A stretch of 23,675 nt of DNA. It comes from UBA5336 sp964625835 (lineage in GTDB: Bacteria > Pseudomonadota > Alphaproteobacteria > Caulobacterales > Hyphomonadaceae). Positions 8,171 through 15,611 of the stretch are shown piece after piece (within the stretch, counting starts at the first letter, position 1; each line of letters opens with the position of its first letter). Under the pieces are notes generated by a model. It saw only the letters and a program-made list of their open reading frames with translations. It did no database searches and was not told where the DNA came from. The position numbers and the translations under genes are program-made. The stretch is taken from positions 1 through 23,675 of the forward strand of contig CAZVES010000020.1 in the NCBI GenBank assembly GCA_964625835.1, given 5' to 3'.

Positions 8171-9586
8171 ATGGATACGATGACGCCGAAGCCGCATAGG
8201 GCCACTGCGTTTGCAGATCCGGCCGCATTCCTTTCGGATCTCAACGCCCGCACCATTGGCGATGTTGTCTCCTCAGCAGCTGACCTTGCGCTGATCGTTC
8301 GTGATGGCGTGATCCAGGATATCGCGCTGGGCAGTTCAGAACTCGCGGATGAGGGTTATGACAAGGCCTGGCGCGGCAAGCCGTGGCTTGACGTGGTCAC
8401 GCCTGAAAGCCGCGCAAAAATCGAGGACATGCTCAAGGGCGCAGATGCCGACGGGCTGCGGTGGAGACAGGTCAACCACCCCTCTGACAGCGCCATGGAC
8501 GTGCCGATTCGCTATACGGTGATTAAACTTGCCGGCACCAGCACGCTGATTGCCCTTGGGCGGGACCTGCGCGGGATCTCGCGCTTGCAGCAACGTCTGG
8601 TCCAGGCCCACCAGGACATCGAGCGCGATTACACGCGCATGCGCGAGGCCGAGGCCCGCTACAGGCTCCTGTTTCAGACGATCAGCGAGCCAGTCCTGAT
8701 CGCTGAGGCGGGCACGCTGCAAGTGGACGAATTCAACCCGGCCTGCGAAGCGCTGCTCGGCGGCGCGCTGGAAGTACGCCGCGGCGCGCGGCTTTCCGAA
8801 CTTGTGGTCGAAGGCCATGACCGTGAGGTGGAGCGTGCATGCGCCGACGCCTTGGCAACGGGTGCGGCAAAATCCGGAGAGGTGCGGCTGGCTGGGGGGC
8901 GGTCCTGCCGGCTCCACGTGTCTGCGTTTCGTGAGGACCGCGCCTCACGCCTGATCGTGCGGCTCATCGATTTTGATCGCGCGCCGTCCGAACAGGACGA
9001 GCGTTCACGGCTAATGGCACATCTTGAACACCTGCCTGATGGCTTGCTGATTGCAGACAAGGACCTGCGCGTGGTGGCGGCCAATGCGGCCTTCATGGAA
9101 ATGATCAAGGTTGTGGGCCAGGGCCAGGCCATTGGCGGTAGTCTGGGTGACTGGCTTGGTCGGTCCCCCACCGACCTGAATGTCATGATCTCCACCCTGC
9201 GCAACCACAGTGTGCTGCGCAATTTCGCTACCGTGCTGCGCGACAGGTTTGGCGTTGAGGACACTGTGGAAGTGTCGGCCGTCAAGGCGCCGTCCGAGGA
9301 TGGCCCGCTTTATGGGCTGTCGATTCGCAATGTCTCCCGCCGGCTGCAGTCGGGCAACCGGATCGGTGAGCAGTTGCCCAAATCCGTCGAGCAGGTCACC
9401 GAACTCGTTGGCCGGATGCCCCTGAAGGAAATCGTGCGCGAATCGACCGACCTGATCGAGAAACTGTGCATCGAGGCGGCCCTGGAAATCACGCAGCAGA
9501 ATCGCGCTTCGGCCGCAGAAGTGCTCGGATTGAGCCGGCAGGGCCTCTATTCGAAGCTCAAGCGCGCGGGCATCGATCACGATTGA
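8171..9586 (+). CDS. ppsR: Transcriptional repressor of photosynthesis genes PpsR/CrtJ
   Basis: PpsR/CrtJ is the redox-responsive repressor of bch, puc and crt promoters. It recognises TGT-N12-ACA. The protein is 471 aa. An N-terminal domain spans about residues 20-135, a PAS domain about 160-268, a second PAS about 280-390, and a Fis-type helix-turn-helix the C-terminus (about 425-466, ending AEVLGLSRQGLYSKLKRAG). Two cysteines stand out: Cys246 between PAS domains and Cys433 just before the HTH (EKLCIEAAL). These match in position the redox-active pair Cys251/Cys424 of Rhodobacter sphaeroides PpsR. The ATG at 8171 has only a weak Shine-Dalgarno (AAGAG). PpsR-like boxes lie upstream of bchF, bchG and bchC in this window. 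Confidence 0.95.
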   Translation: MDTMTPKPHRATAFADPAAFLSDLNARTIGDVVSSAADLALIVRDGVIQDIALGSSELADEGYDKAWRGKPWLDVVTPESRAKIEDMLKGADADGLRWRQVNHPSDSAMDVPIRYTVIKLAGTSTLIALGRDLRGISRLQQRLVQAHQDIERDYTRMREAEARYRLLFQTISEPVLIAEAGTLQVDEFNPACEALLGGALEVRRGARLSELVVEGHDREVERACADALATGAAKSGEVRLAGGRSCRLHVSAFREDRASRLIVRLIDFDRAPSEQDERSRLMAHLEHLPDGLLIADKDLRVVAANAAFMEMIKVVGQGQAIGGSLGDWLGRSPTDLNVMISTLRNHSVLRNFATVLRDRFGVEDTVEVSAVKAPSEDGPLYGLSIRNVSRRLQSGNRIGEQLPKSVEQVTELVGRMPLKEIVRESTDLIEKLCIEAALEITQQNRASAAEVLGLSRQGLYSKLKRAGIDHD

Positions 9587-9618
9587 GGCGCACCCGCTTC
9601 GTGAAAAATGACGGAGAG

Positions 9619-9662
9619 CGTCAATTCAAATTGACACTTTTGCGTGTCTATTTTAATGTCAG
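9619..9662 (+). promoter_or_regulatory. bchG promoter with PpsR/CrtJ-like operators
   Basis: An almost perfect palindrome at 9619-9636 (CGTCAATT-CA-AATTGACA) fits TGT-N12-ACA with one mismatch. Its right arm supplies a TTGACA -35 hexamer (9631-9636). A TTTAAT -10 at 9652-9657 follows after 15 bp; an alternative, TAATGT, is at 17 bp. Exactly 8 bp after the first box, 9645-9662 begins with TGT but ends in CAG instead of ACA, a degenerate second box. The predicted transcription start (about 9664) falls at the bchG ATG at 9666. The promoter separates bchG-bchP expression from ppsR. Regulation by PpsR is inferred from the motif. Confidence 0.65.
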
Positions 9663-9665
9663 CTC

Positions 9666-10580
9666 ATGTCAAATTCAGAATTTGTGCACACTGAAAAATC
9701 GGGGCCGTCTTGGCGGGCGGTGGTCGAGCTATCCAAGCCCGTCACCTGGTTTGCCCCGATGTGGGCCTATATGTGTGGGGTCGTGTCCTCGGGTGTTCCG
9801 CTCGCGGGGCGATGGCAGTTCCTGCTCGGTGGCGTGATCCTCGCCGGGCCCCTCGTTTGCGCGGCCAGCCAGGCGGTGAATGACTGGTATGACCGCCATG
9901 TGGACGCCATCAACGAGCCGAACAGGCCCATCCCGTCGGGCCGGATCCCCGGTCGATGGGGCCTTTACATCGCGATCCTGTGGTCTGGGATGTCGCTGGC
10001 GCTCGGCGCGGTTCTCGGCGTCTGGGCCTTCGTGGCCACGGTGCTGGGCGTCATTCTCGCCTGGGCCTACAGCGCCCCGCCCCTGCGCCTGAAGCTGAAC
10101 GGCTGGTGGGGCAATGCGGCGGTGGGCTTTTCCTATGAGGGGCTTGCCTGGTTCACCGGCGCCGCCGTCATGCTCGGCAGCTTGCCAAACCCGTGGATCA
10201 TCGGTGCGGCCGTTCTCTACTCCCTTGGCGCCCACGGCATCATGACACTCAATGATTTCAAGGCAATAGAAGGCGATATCAAGATGGGCGTGCGCTCCCT
10301 TCCAGTCCAGCTCGGTCCGGGCCGGGCGGCGCAGCTCGCCTGCATCGTCATGGCTGTGCCCCAGGCGATTGTCATTCTCGCCCTGATCGCCCTCGGCCTC
10401 TGGGGCTATGCGCTGGGTGTCTGGGCGGTTCTCGCCGCGCAACTTTATCTGATGGCCGACCTGTTGCGGTCCCCGCGTGAGAAGGCGCCCTGGTACAATG
10501 CCACGGGCACGACGCTCTATGTGCTCGGCATGCTGGTGACCGCCTTTGCCATTGGATCCATGTCAGGAGCAGGCGCATGA
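9666..10580 (+). CDS. bchG: Bacteriochlorophyll synthase (geranylgeranyl/phytyl transferase)
   Basis: BchG esterifies bacteriochlorophyllide a with geranylgeranyl (or phytyl) diphosphate in the membrane and so makes mature bacteriochlorophyll. The protein is 304 aa, a UbiA-superfamily enzyme with about eight or nine membrane helices. The first Asp-rich motif and its family-specific extension are clear at residues 72-94 (NDWYDRHVDAINEPNRPIPS). A second Asp motif, LNDFKAIEGDIKMG, sits in the middle of the protein. The N-terminus has the length expected of BchG, which supports the ATG at 9666. There is no Shine-Dalgarno before it, and the predicted transcription start is 1-2 nt upstream, so the message may be leaderless. 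Its last 4 bp overlap the next gene (ATGA). Confidence 0.96.
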   Translation: MSNSEFVHTEKSGPSWRAVVELSKPVTWFAPMWAYMCGVVSSGVPLAGRWQFLLGGVILAGPLVCAASQAVNDWYDRHVDAINEPNRPIPSGRIPGRWGLYIAILWSGMSLALGAVLGVWAFVATVLGVILAWAYSAPPLRLKLNGWWGNAAVGFSYEGLAWFTGAAVMLGSLPNPWIIGAAVLYSLGAHGIMTLNDFKAIEGDIKMGVRSLPVQLGPGRAAQLACIVMAVPQAIVILALIALGLWGYALGVWAVLAAQLYLMADLLRSPREKAPWYNATGTTLYVLGMLVTAFAIGSMSGAGA

Positions 10581-11917
10581 ACCCGTCAGGTACCCTTGGC
10601 TGGCTGGGTGTCATACGCCTTGGCCTCGTTCAGTCCGCCCTTGGCGCCATCATCATTATCTGCACGTCGACACTGAACCGTGTCATGGTGGTCGAGATCG
10701 CCCTGCCGGCCATGCTGCCCGGCGCCTTGGTTGGCCTGCATTACGGTGTCCAGATGTCGAGGCCCCATTGGGGCCATGGCGCCGATGTGGGGGGCAAGCG
10801 TGCGCCCTGGATCATTGGCGGCATGGCAACACTGGCGCTTGGCGCGGTTGGCGCGGCTTTCGCGACCGCCGTGATGGCCTCCTCTGCCTGGCTGGGCATC
10901 GCGCTGGCCGTGCTCGCCTTCGCCGTGATCGGCGTTGGCGTCGGCGCGGCGGGCACCAACCTTCTCGCCCTCCTGGCCGCGCGCACTGTTTCCTCGCGCA
11001 AGGCCGCAGCCGCCGCCATTGTCTGGATCATGATGATCTTCGGCTTCGTGCTGACCGCGGGCATCTCCAGCCAGTTTCTCGATCCTTTCACCTATTCCCG
11101 CCTCGTCACCGTCACCGCCTGCGTCAGTGCCATCGCCTTTGCCGTGGCGTTACTGGCGGTCTGGGGGCTTGAGCGCGGCCACGCCCCGAAAACCGTTGCG
11201 CCTGCACAGGGCGACCGTATCGGGTTCAGGGAAACCCTCGCGGAAATCTGGTCTGAGACCGACGCGCGGCGCTTTACCATCTTCGTCTTCGTCTCGATGC
11301 TGGCCTACAGTGCGCAGGACCTGATCCTGGAGCCCTTTGCGGGGCTCGTATACGGCTACACGCCTGGCGAAAGCACGGCCATGGCCGGCATCCAGAATGG
11401 CGGCGTCCTTCTTGGCATGATCGCAACGGCCATTGTCGGCACGACCATCGGCAAGTCCCGCGCCAGCTTCATGCGCGCCTGGACGGTGGGCGGATGCCTC
11501 GCCTCGGCCCTGGCCCTGGCGGCCCTGGCAGGCGCTGCCATGACAGGACCGGCCTGGCCGCTCGACCCCCTCGTCTTCGCCCTTGGCCTTGCCAATGGCG
11601 CCTTCGCCGTGGCGGCCATCGGCTCGATGATGACCCTGGCCAGCGCGGCGGGCGACCAGCGCGAGGGGATACGCATGGGTCTGTGGGGTGCCTCCCAGGC
11701 CATCGCGTTCGCCCTTGGCGGCTTCGCCGGCGCTGCTGCCCTGGACGGGGTTCGCGCCCTGCTGGGCGAGCCCACCATTGCCTTCACCGTCGTCTTTGCT
11801 GTCGAAGGCGCCCTCTTTGCCGTTGCCGGCGCGCTTGCCCTCTGGGTCGGACGCTCGCCCGACGACGATATGACCCTGCCGGCCTTCCGGGCCGGTGATA
11901 TCCTGCCTGCCGAATAG
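10577..11917 (+). CDS. PucC/BCH2-family MFS protein (bacteriochlorophyll delivery or antenna assembly)
   Basis: This is a 446-aa membrane protein with about 12 hydrophobic segments. It belongs to the BCH1/PucC (LhaA) branch of the major facilitator superfamily, whose members help pigment delivery and assembly of light-harvesting complexes. Family-like features are the opening LGWLGVIRLGLVQSALGAIIIICTSTLNRVMVVE, given here only to mark residues 7-40, then VGLHYGVQMSRPHWGHGADVGGKRAPWI-type sequence at about 52-79, and YSAQDLILEPFAGLVYGYTPGES in the second half. It lies between bchG and bchP, the standard place of the gene called BCH2 or orf428 in other photosynthesis clusters. It overlaps bchG by 4 bp and its TAG is part of the bchP ribosome site. 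The exact substrate is unknown. Confidence 0.9.
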   Translation: MNPSGTLGWLGVIRLGLVQSALGAIIIICTSTLNRVMVVEIALPAMLPGALVGLHYGVQMSRPHWGHGADVGGKRAPWIIGGMATLALGAVGAAFATAVMASSAWLGIALAVLAFAVIGVGVGAAGTNLLALLAARTVSSRKAAAAAIVWIMMIFGFVLTAGISSQFLDPFTYSRLVTVTACVSAIAFAVALLAVWGLERGHAPKTVAPAQGDRIGFRETLAEIWSETDARRFTIFVFVSMLAYSAQDLILEPFAGLVYGYTPGESTAMAGIQNGGVLLGMIATAIVGTTIGKSRASFMRAWTVGGCLASALALAALAGAAMTGPAWPLDPLVFALGLANGAFAVAAIGSMMTLASAAGDQREGIRMGLWGASQAIAFALGGFAGAAALDGVRALLGEPTIAFTVVFAVEGALFAVAGALALWVGRSPDDDMTLPAFRAGDILPAE

Positions 11918-11926
11918 GAGCCTGCC

Positions 11927-13138
11927 ATGGCCACTCAGTATGAAACCTTTGATGTCATCGTAGTCGGCGGTGGTCCGGCCGGTGCCACGGCCGCCGAAGA
12001 CCTTGCAAGAGCAGGGCGCTCGGTGATGCTGCTCGACAAGCCCGGGCGCATTAAGCCCTGCGGCGGGGCGATCCCGCCGCGCGCGATCCGCGATTTCGAG
12101 ATTCCTGAAAGCCAGATTGTAGCGCGCGCCCAGTCGGCCCGCATGATCTCGCCATCGGGCCGCATCGTGGATATGCCCATTGACGGGGGCAGCGTCGGCA
12201 TGGTCGACCGCGAGCATTTTGACGAATTCCTGCGCGAGCGGGCCCGCAACACCGGTGCCACGCGCCGCGACGGCGCCTTCAGCCATATCGAGCGCGATCA
12301 GAACGGCACGGCGCTGGTGCATTACCATGCCATGGGCGCGAAACGCGCCGACCCGACCTTGGTGGTACGCGCGCGCACCGTGATCGGCGCGGATGGTGCG
12401 AAGTCAAAGGTGGCCGAGCAGGAAATAGAGGGCGCGGACCAGAAGAAGATCGTCTTCGCTTACCATGAGATCATCGATTCCCCGCTCGCGGCAGACCGCG
12501 AGGCCTTCGACGGAACGCGCGCGGAAATCTACTATGACGGGTCGCTTTCGCCGGACTTCTATGCCTGGGTGTTCCCCCATGGCGACCAGACCAGCGTCGG
12601 CGTCGGCTCGGCCCATAAGGGGTTTTCCCTGCGCGGAGCCGTCAGCGACCTTCGCGAACGCACGGGCCTTGATGCCCAGGACACGATCCGCACCGAGGGC
12701 GCGCCGATCCCGCTCAAGCCACTGAAAAAATGGGACAATGGCAAGGATGTCATCCTGGCCGGGGATGCCGCGGGCTGCGTGGCGCCGAGCTCGGGCGAGG
12801 GCATCTATTATGCCATGCTCGGCGGTCGTGTGGCTGCTGACGCCGTCGAGGAGTTGCTGGCCACCGGCAATGTGAAGGCCCTCGCAAAGGCGCGCAAACG
12901 CTACATGAAGGAGCACGGCAAGGTTTTCTTCATCCTCGGCATCATGCAGCACTTCTGGTACCGCAATGACAAGCGCCGCGAGCGCTTCGTCAACATGTGC
13001 GATGACAAGGATGTCCAGCGCCTGACCTGGCAGGCCTACATGGAAAAGAAGCTGGTGCGCGCCAATCCCATGGCCCATCTGCGCATCATGTGGAAAGACA
13101 CCGCCCATCTTCTCGGATTGACACCCGTCCAGAGGTGA
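11927..13138 (+). CDS. bchP: Geranylgeranyl reductase (bacteriochlorophyll tail reduction)
   Basis: BchP is a flavoprotein that reduces three double bonds of the geranylgeranyl tail to give the phytyl tail of bacteriochlorophyll a, using NADPH. The protein is 403 aa. The FAD-binding dinucleotide fold is at the N-terminus (VIVVGGGPAGATAAEDLARAG, GGGPAG at residues 14-19). The characteristic GRIKPCGGAIPPRAI follows at about 40-55. The second FAD motif, LAGDAAGCVAPSSGEGI, is near residue 280. The C-terminus carries the family pattern FFILGIMQHFWYRNDKRRERF. The ATG at 11927 has AGGAG 6 nt upstream, and the previous gene's stop lies inside this Shine-Dalgarno. The bchG-BCH2-bchP order is typical of alphaproteobacterial clusters. 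Confidence 0.96.
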   Translation: MATQYETFDVIVVGGGPAGATAAEDLARAGRSVMLLDKPGRIKPCGGAIPPRAIRDFEIPESQIVARAQSARMISPSGRIVDMPIDGGSVGMVDREHFDEFLRERARNTGATRRDGAFSHIERDQNGTALVHYHAMGAKRADPTLVVRARTVIGADGAKSKVAEQEIEGADQKKIVFAYHEIIDSPLAADREAFDGTRAEIYYDGSLSPDFYAWVFPHGDQTSVGVGSAHKGFSLRGAVSDLRERTGLDAQDTIRTEGAPIPLKPLKKWDNGKDVILAGDAAGCVAPSSGEGIYYAMLGGRVAADAVEELLATGNVKALAKARKRYMKEHGKVFFILGIMQHFWYRNDKRRERFVNMCDDKDVQRLTWQAYMEKKLVRANPMAHLRIMWKDTAHLLGLTPVQR

Positions 13139-13153
13139 GCGAGGCGGGCGTCC

Positions 13154-13429
13154 ATGCCCGCCCTGACACCTGACACTCTCTCAGCCATACTGGTCCTGAT
13201 CGCCGTGGAAGCGATCTTGCTCGCGCTCGTCCTGCGCCGGTTTGGCCTCGCGCGTTTCACACCGGCCGTGATTGCGTTCCTGGTGTCTGGCGCGTTCCTG
13301 ATGGAGGCGCTACGCAGCGCGCTGGGCGGAGCGGTGTTCCTGCCCCTGTCGGGCCTGCTGCTCGGATCCCTTGTCTCGCACCTGGCCTGCCTGGCCCTGG
13401 CCTGGCGCGCCCTGAAGTCCTCATCATAA
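13154..13429 (+). CDS. Small uncharacterised membrane protein downstream of bchP (orf91)
   Basis: I do not recognise this 91-aa protein. It is strongly hydrophobic, with about three membrane segments (roughly residues 10-28, 36-52 and 61-86), a basic loop (LRRFGLARF) and a short polar tail (LKSSS). Codon use has the high third-position GC of its neighbours, which argues for a real gene. It starts 15 bp after the bchP stop with a weak Shine-Dalgarno (GAGG) and is probably the last gene of the bchG-bchP unit. It converges on pufM. Its last nine codons lie inside the first copy of the tandem duplication described below, and the second copy repeats the tail (WRALTSSS) without the rest. TspO, often found near bchP, is excluded by length and by the lack of its Trp-rich pattern. 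Confidence 0.65.
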   Translation: MPALTPDTLSAILVLIAVEAILLALVLRRFGLARFTPAVIAFLVSGAFLMEALRSALGGAVFLPLSGLLLGSLVSHLACLALAWRALKSSS

Positions 13430-13454
13430 AAAAAGCAGCGGCCGGAGCCGCTGC
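13428..13454 (-). terminator. Distal rho-independent terminator of the puf operon (duplicate)
   Basis: Read on the minus strand this is GCAGCGGC-TCCG-GCCGCTGC followed by seven Ts: an 8-bp perfect stem closed by a C(UCCG)G tetraloop of the very stable UNCG class. It lies in copy 1 of the duplication and acts as a back-up to the proximal terminator. On the plus strand there is no T-run after the hairpin, so it should not terminate the orf91 transcript efficiently. Confidence 0.88.
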
Positions 13455-13566
13455 AAGTATTGGGGTCTCTTTGATGGTTGGCTGTCCCATAGCGATCCGG
13501 CCACCTGAGGCAAACCCCAAACTGTTGGGCTTTCCCCAGGGGTTAGGCCCGGCCGCTTGGGCGTTT

Positions 13567-13626
13567 TCCGGGCAAAGCCGTTTTCGATATCCCAAGAGGT
13601 ACCAGCTGTCGAACGCGGTGCCGGTC
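13567..13626 (-). pseudogene. Decayed copy of the pufM 3' end
   Basis: Read on the minus strand this segment encodes a near copy of the last 20 or so residues of PufM (GTAFDSWYLLG compared with GTVVDNWYLWG). A one-base insertion then shifts the frame (YRKRLCP instead of IENGFARF). There is no matching stop codon and no start. It belongs to copy 1 of the tandem duplication and is not expected to make a product. Confidence 0.8.
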
Positions 13627-13654
13627 GACTGGCGCGCCCTGACGTCCTCATCAT

Positions 13655-13682
13655 AAAAAAAAGCAGCGGCCGGAGCCGCTGC
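13655..13682 (-). terminator. Proximal rho-independent terminator of the puf operon
   Basis: On the minus strand GCAGCGGC-TCCG-GCCGCTGC is followed by eight Ts: the same 8-bp stem and UNCG tetraloop as the distal copy. It begins about 100 bp after the pufM stop and should end the bchC-puf transcript. It lies in copy 2 of the duplication. The stem is identical in both copies although the surrounding sequence has diverged. Confidence 0.92.
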
Positions 13683-13783
13683 GAGTATTGGGGTCTCTTG
13701 GATGGGTGGCTGGTCCCTGGAGATCCGGCCACCTGAGGCAAACCCCGAACTGTTGGGGTCCCCCAAGGGGTCAGGCCCGCCCG

Positions 13784-14707
13784 CTAGAAGCGGGCAAAGC
13801 CGTTTTCGATACCCCAGAGGTACCAGTTGTCGACCACGGTGCCGGTCAAGAGGATGCCGATGCCGCCTGTCAGCGTGCACAGCACCGCAAACCACCAGGC
13901 CCAGCGGTGGATGGATTCCATGGAGGCGTTGAAGCCCATGGTCCAGCGCCAGAACAGGGCGGCTCGCTCCGATGCCGATCCCCGGTCGACAATTTGCTCA
14001 ATCTCCCGCTCGCCGCCATAGCGGCCCACAGCCAGGATGGTCGCCCCGTGCATGGCGAACAGCAGAGCCGAGCCATAGAGGAAGACGATCGAGAGCATGT
14101 GGAACGGGTTGTAGAAGAGGTTGCCATAGACCAGCGAGAAATTGTTGGTCCAGTCCAGGTGCGGGAAGATGCCGAAGGGCACCGCCTCGGACCAGCTGCC
14201 CATAAAGACAGGCCGGATGAAGCCGCACACGAGATAGAGCCAGATCGCCGAGGCAAAGGCCCAGGCCACATGGGTGCCAAGGCCAAGCTGGATCGCCCGG
14301 CGATAGACCCGGACCCACCACAGGATGATGGACGTGGTCAAAAAGAAGCCGGCAATGAGCCACCAGCCGCCTTCAGCAAGCGGCGGGAAGAAGTTCAGGC
14401 CCTGCTCCGGGGGTGGTGGATAAAGCGCCAGCCAGGGTAGTTGGCCAAAGAACTTCAGCGGGTCCCAGCCCACCGACGCCCACATGTTCATGCCAATGAT
14501 CACGATGGCAAGCAGCCCCGTGACGAGGGCCCCCACGCCGGTAAAGCCAAGATAGATCGGGCCCAGCTGGGCGTCGCCGATCTTTCCGAGCAGGCCCGAA
14601 AAGCCGACATTGTCGATGCGCTTTTCATAACCGTCGGCATGGACCACGCCAGGATCGATGTGTCCGCGCACCTGGGTTTGGGTGAAGATATTTTGATAGT
14701 CAGCCAT
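13784..14707 (-). CDS. pufM: Photosynthetic reaction centre M subunit
   Basis: PufM forms the type-2 reaction-centre core with PufL and binds half of the special pair, bacteriochlorophyll, bacteriopheophytin, the primary quinone and the non-haem iron. The protein is 307 aa with five membrane helices. His183, His203, His220, Glu235 and His267 sit one number above the known M182, M202, M219, M234 and M266 ligands of Rhodobacter sphaeroides, so all bacteriochlorophyll and iron ligands are present. The C-terminus is short (VVDNWYLWGIENGFARF), and no pufC follows. Such a short end is usual for reaction centres without a bound tetraheme cytochrome. The ATG at 14707 has AAAGG 8 nt upstream, just after the pufL stop. 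It is the last gene of the superoperon, and its 3' end is duplicated downstream. Confidence 0.98.
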   Translation of the reverse strand: MADYQNIFTQTQVRGHIDPGVVHADGYEKRIDNVGFSGLLGKIGDAQLGPIYLGFTGVGALVTGLLAIVIIGMNMWASVGWDPLKFFGQLPWLALYPPPPEQGLNFFPPLAEGGWWLIAGFFLTTSIILWWVRVYRRAIQLGLGTHVAWAFASAIWLYLVCGFIRPVFMGSWSEAVPFGIFPHLDWTNNFSLVYGNLFYNPFHMLSIVFLYGSALLFAMHGATILAVGRYGGEREIEQIVDRGSASERAALFWRWTMGFNASMESIHRWAWWFAVLCTLTGGIGILLTGTVVDNWYLWGIENGFARF

Positions 14708-14722
14708 GTTTTCGGCCTTTCC

Positions 14723-15553
14723 CTATTCCAGGTTCCAGATTGGAAGATTGCGCCAGCCATCCCACCAGGTGATCCACGAGCCCTCATAGAGAGGGCCTGA
14801 AATCACGATGCAGATGGCGCTCCATATGCCCGCATTCAGGGCCAGGAAGAGGCCAACACGGTGAATGCCCAGCGTTCCGACGGAATAGCCCTGAAGGTCA
14901 CGGAAGAATGAGTTCTCGTGCTCGGGGGCTTTCACTTCCTTGCCCTTGCCCGGATTGACGGCCGAAAGGACCGCACCACCGTGCATGGCCAGGGCCAGCG
15001 TGGTCGTGAAGAAGAAGGTGATCGCCACCATGTGGGCGGGGTTGTAGTGGAAGTTGCCATAAAGGTAGCCGGTGTAGCTAACCCAGTCGAGATGGCTCAT
15101 GATCCCGTATGGGAAGGCATGGAACCAGGCGCCCATCAGAACGGGGCGGATCACGACAAGCGTGACATAGGCCAGGACGGCGGTCGAAAACGCGATAGGA
15201 ACATGGTAACCCATGCCTAGCTTTCGGCAGATTTCCACCTCGCGGAAGATCCACGATCCGAATGCGCCGATGGCACAGACCGTGATCAGTTGCCAGAGCC
15301 CACCTTCAGCCAAGGGCGCGAAGGCCAGTCCGTATTCCAAGGGCGGTGGATCAATTGAGATCAACCAGGGGTTCCAAGTGTCGCCCAAGGCTGCACCCCA
15401 GAAAATGAGGGCTGTGCCGAGGACTGAGAAAAATGCAGCGGTGATGCCGAAAAATCCGACGTAGAAAGGTCCGATCCAGTAATCGAACAAATCGCCGCCA
15501 ATCAGCGTCCCGCCGCGCACGCGGTATTTGCGTTCATAGTTAAGTAGCGCCAC
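14723..15553 (-). CDS. pufL: Photosynthetic reaction centre L subunit
   Basis: PufL pairs with PufM and carries the secondary quinone site. I chose a GTG start at 15553, giving 276 aa and an N-terminus of MALLNYERKYRVRGG as in the family. An AAGGA lies 9 nt upstream, inside a longer open frame whose ATGs at 15574 and 15598 have no good ribosome site. With this start His154, His174, His191, Glu213 and His231 are exactly one above L153, L173, L190, L212 and L230 of Rhodobacter sphaeroides (two bacteriochlorophyll ligands, two iron ligands and the Glu of the secondary quinone site). Five membrane helices are present. The pufM start is 15 bp beyond the stop. Two hairpins separate it from pufA. 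Confidence 0.97.
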   Translation of the reverse strand: MALLNYERKYRVRGGTLIGGDLFDYWIGPFYVGFFGITAAFFSVLGTALIFWGAALGDTWNPWLISIDPPPLEYGLAFAPLAEGGLWQLITVCAIGAFGSWIFREVEICRKLGMGYHVPIAFSTAVLAYVTLVVIRPVLMGAWFHAFPYGIMSHLDWVSYTGYLYGNFHYNPAHMVAITFFFTTTLALAMHGGAVLSAVNPGKGKEVKAPEHENSFFRDLQGYSVGTLGIHRVGLFLALNAGIWSAICIVISGPLYEGSWITWWDGWRNLPIWNLE

Positions 15554-15611
15554 GGTAAAAGGTCCTTCCGCCATGTTGCGCTCGGCTGCGGGCGACAATC
15601 GCCTCTGTGCA

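Larger units (their letters stand above)
13402..13847. repeat. Tandem duplication of the orf91/pufM convergent junction
   Basis: Two direct copies lie almost back to back: copy 1 at 13402-13626 and copy 2 at 13629-13847, offset 227 bp at the left and 221 bp at the right. They agree at most positions, with small indels. Each contains, in order, the last codons of orf91 with its TAA, an A-run plus GC-rich hairpin (the puf terminator read on the minus strand), a spacer with ATCCGGCCACCTGAGGCAAA, and the end of pufM read on the minus strand. In copy 1 the pufM end has an extra base and no TAG; copy 2 is the functional pufM end. The repeat unit is not a mobile element: I see no inverted ends or transposase. 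Confidence 0.92.

Noticed and set aside
11150..12328. A 392-codon minus-strand open frame
   Set aside because: It is antisense to the PucC-like gene and bchP, with low-complexity Gly/Arg/Ala content and no ribosome site.
13428..13454. Bidirectional terminator serving orf91
   Set aside because: On the plus strand the hairpin is preceded by As and not followed by a T-run, so intrinsic termination is supported only for the minus strand.
13402..13847. CRISPR array or insertion sequence
   Set aside because: There are only two long direct copies, with no short regular repeats and spacers, no inverted ends and no transposase. The content is recognisable as gene ends and a terminator.
13257..13895. 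Minus-strand 212-aa frame with internal protein repeats
   Set aside because: The repeats come from the tandem DNA duplication read in a shifted frame across pufM, the terminators and orf91; no start signal.
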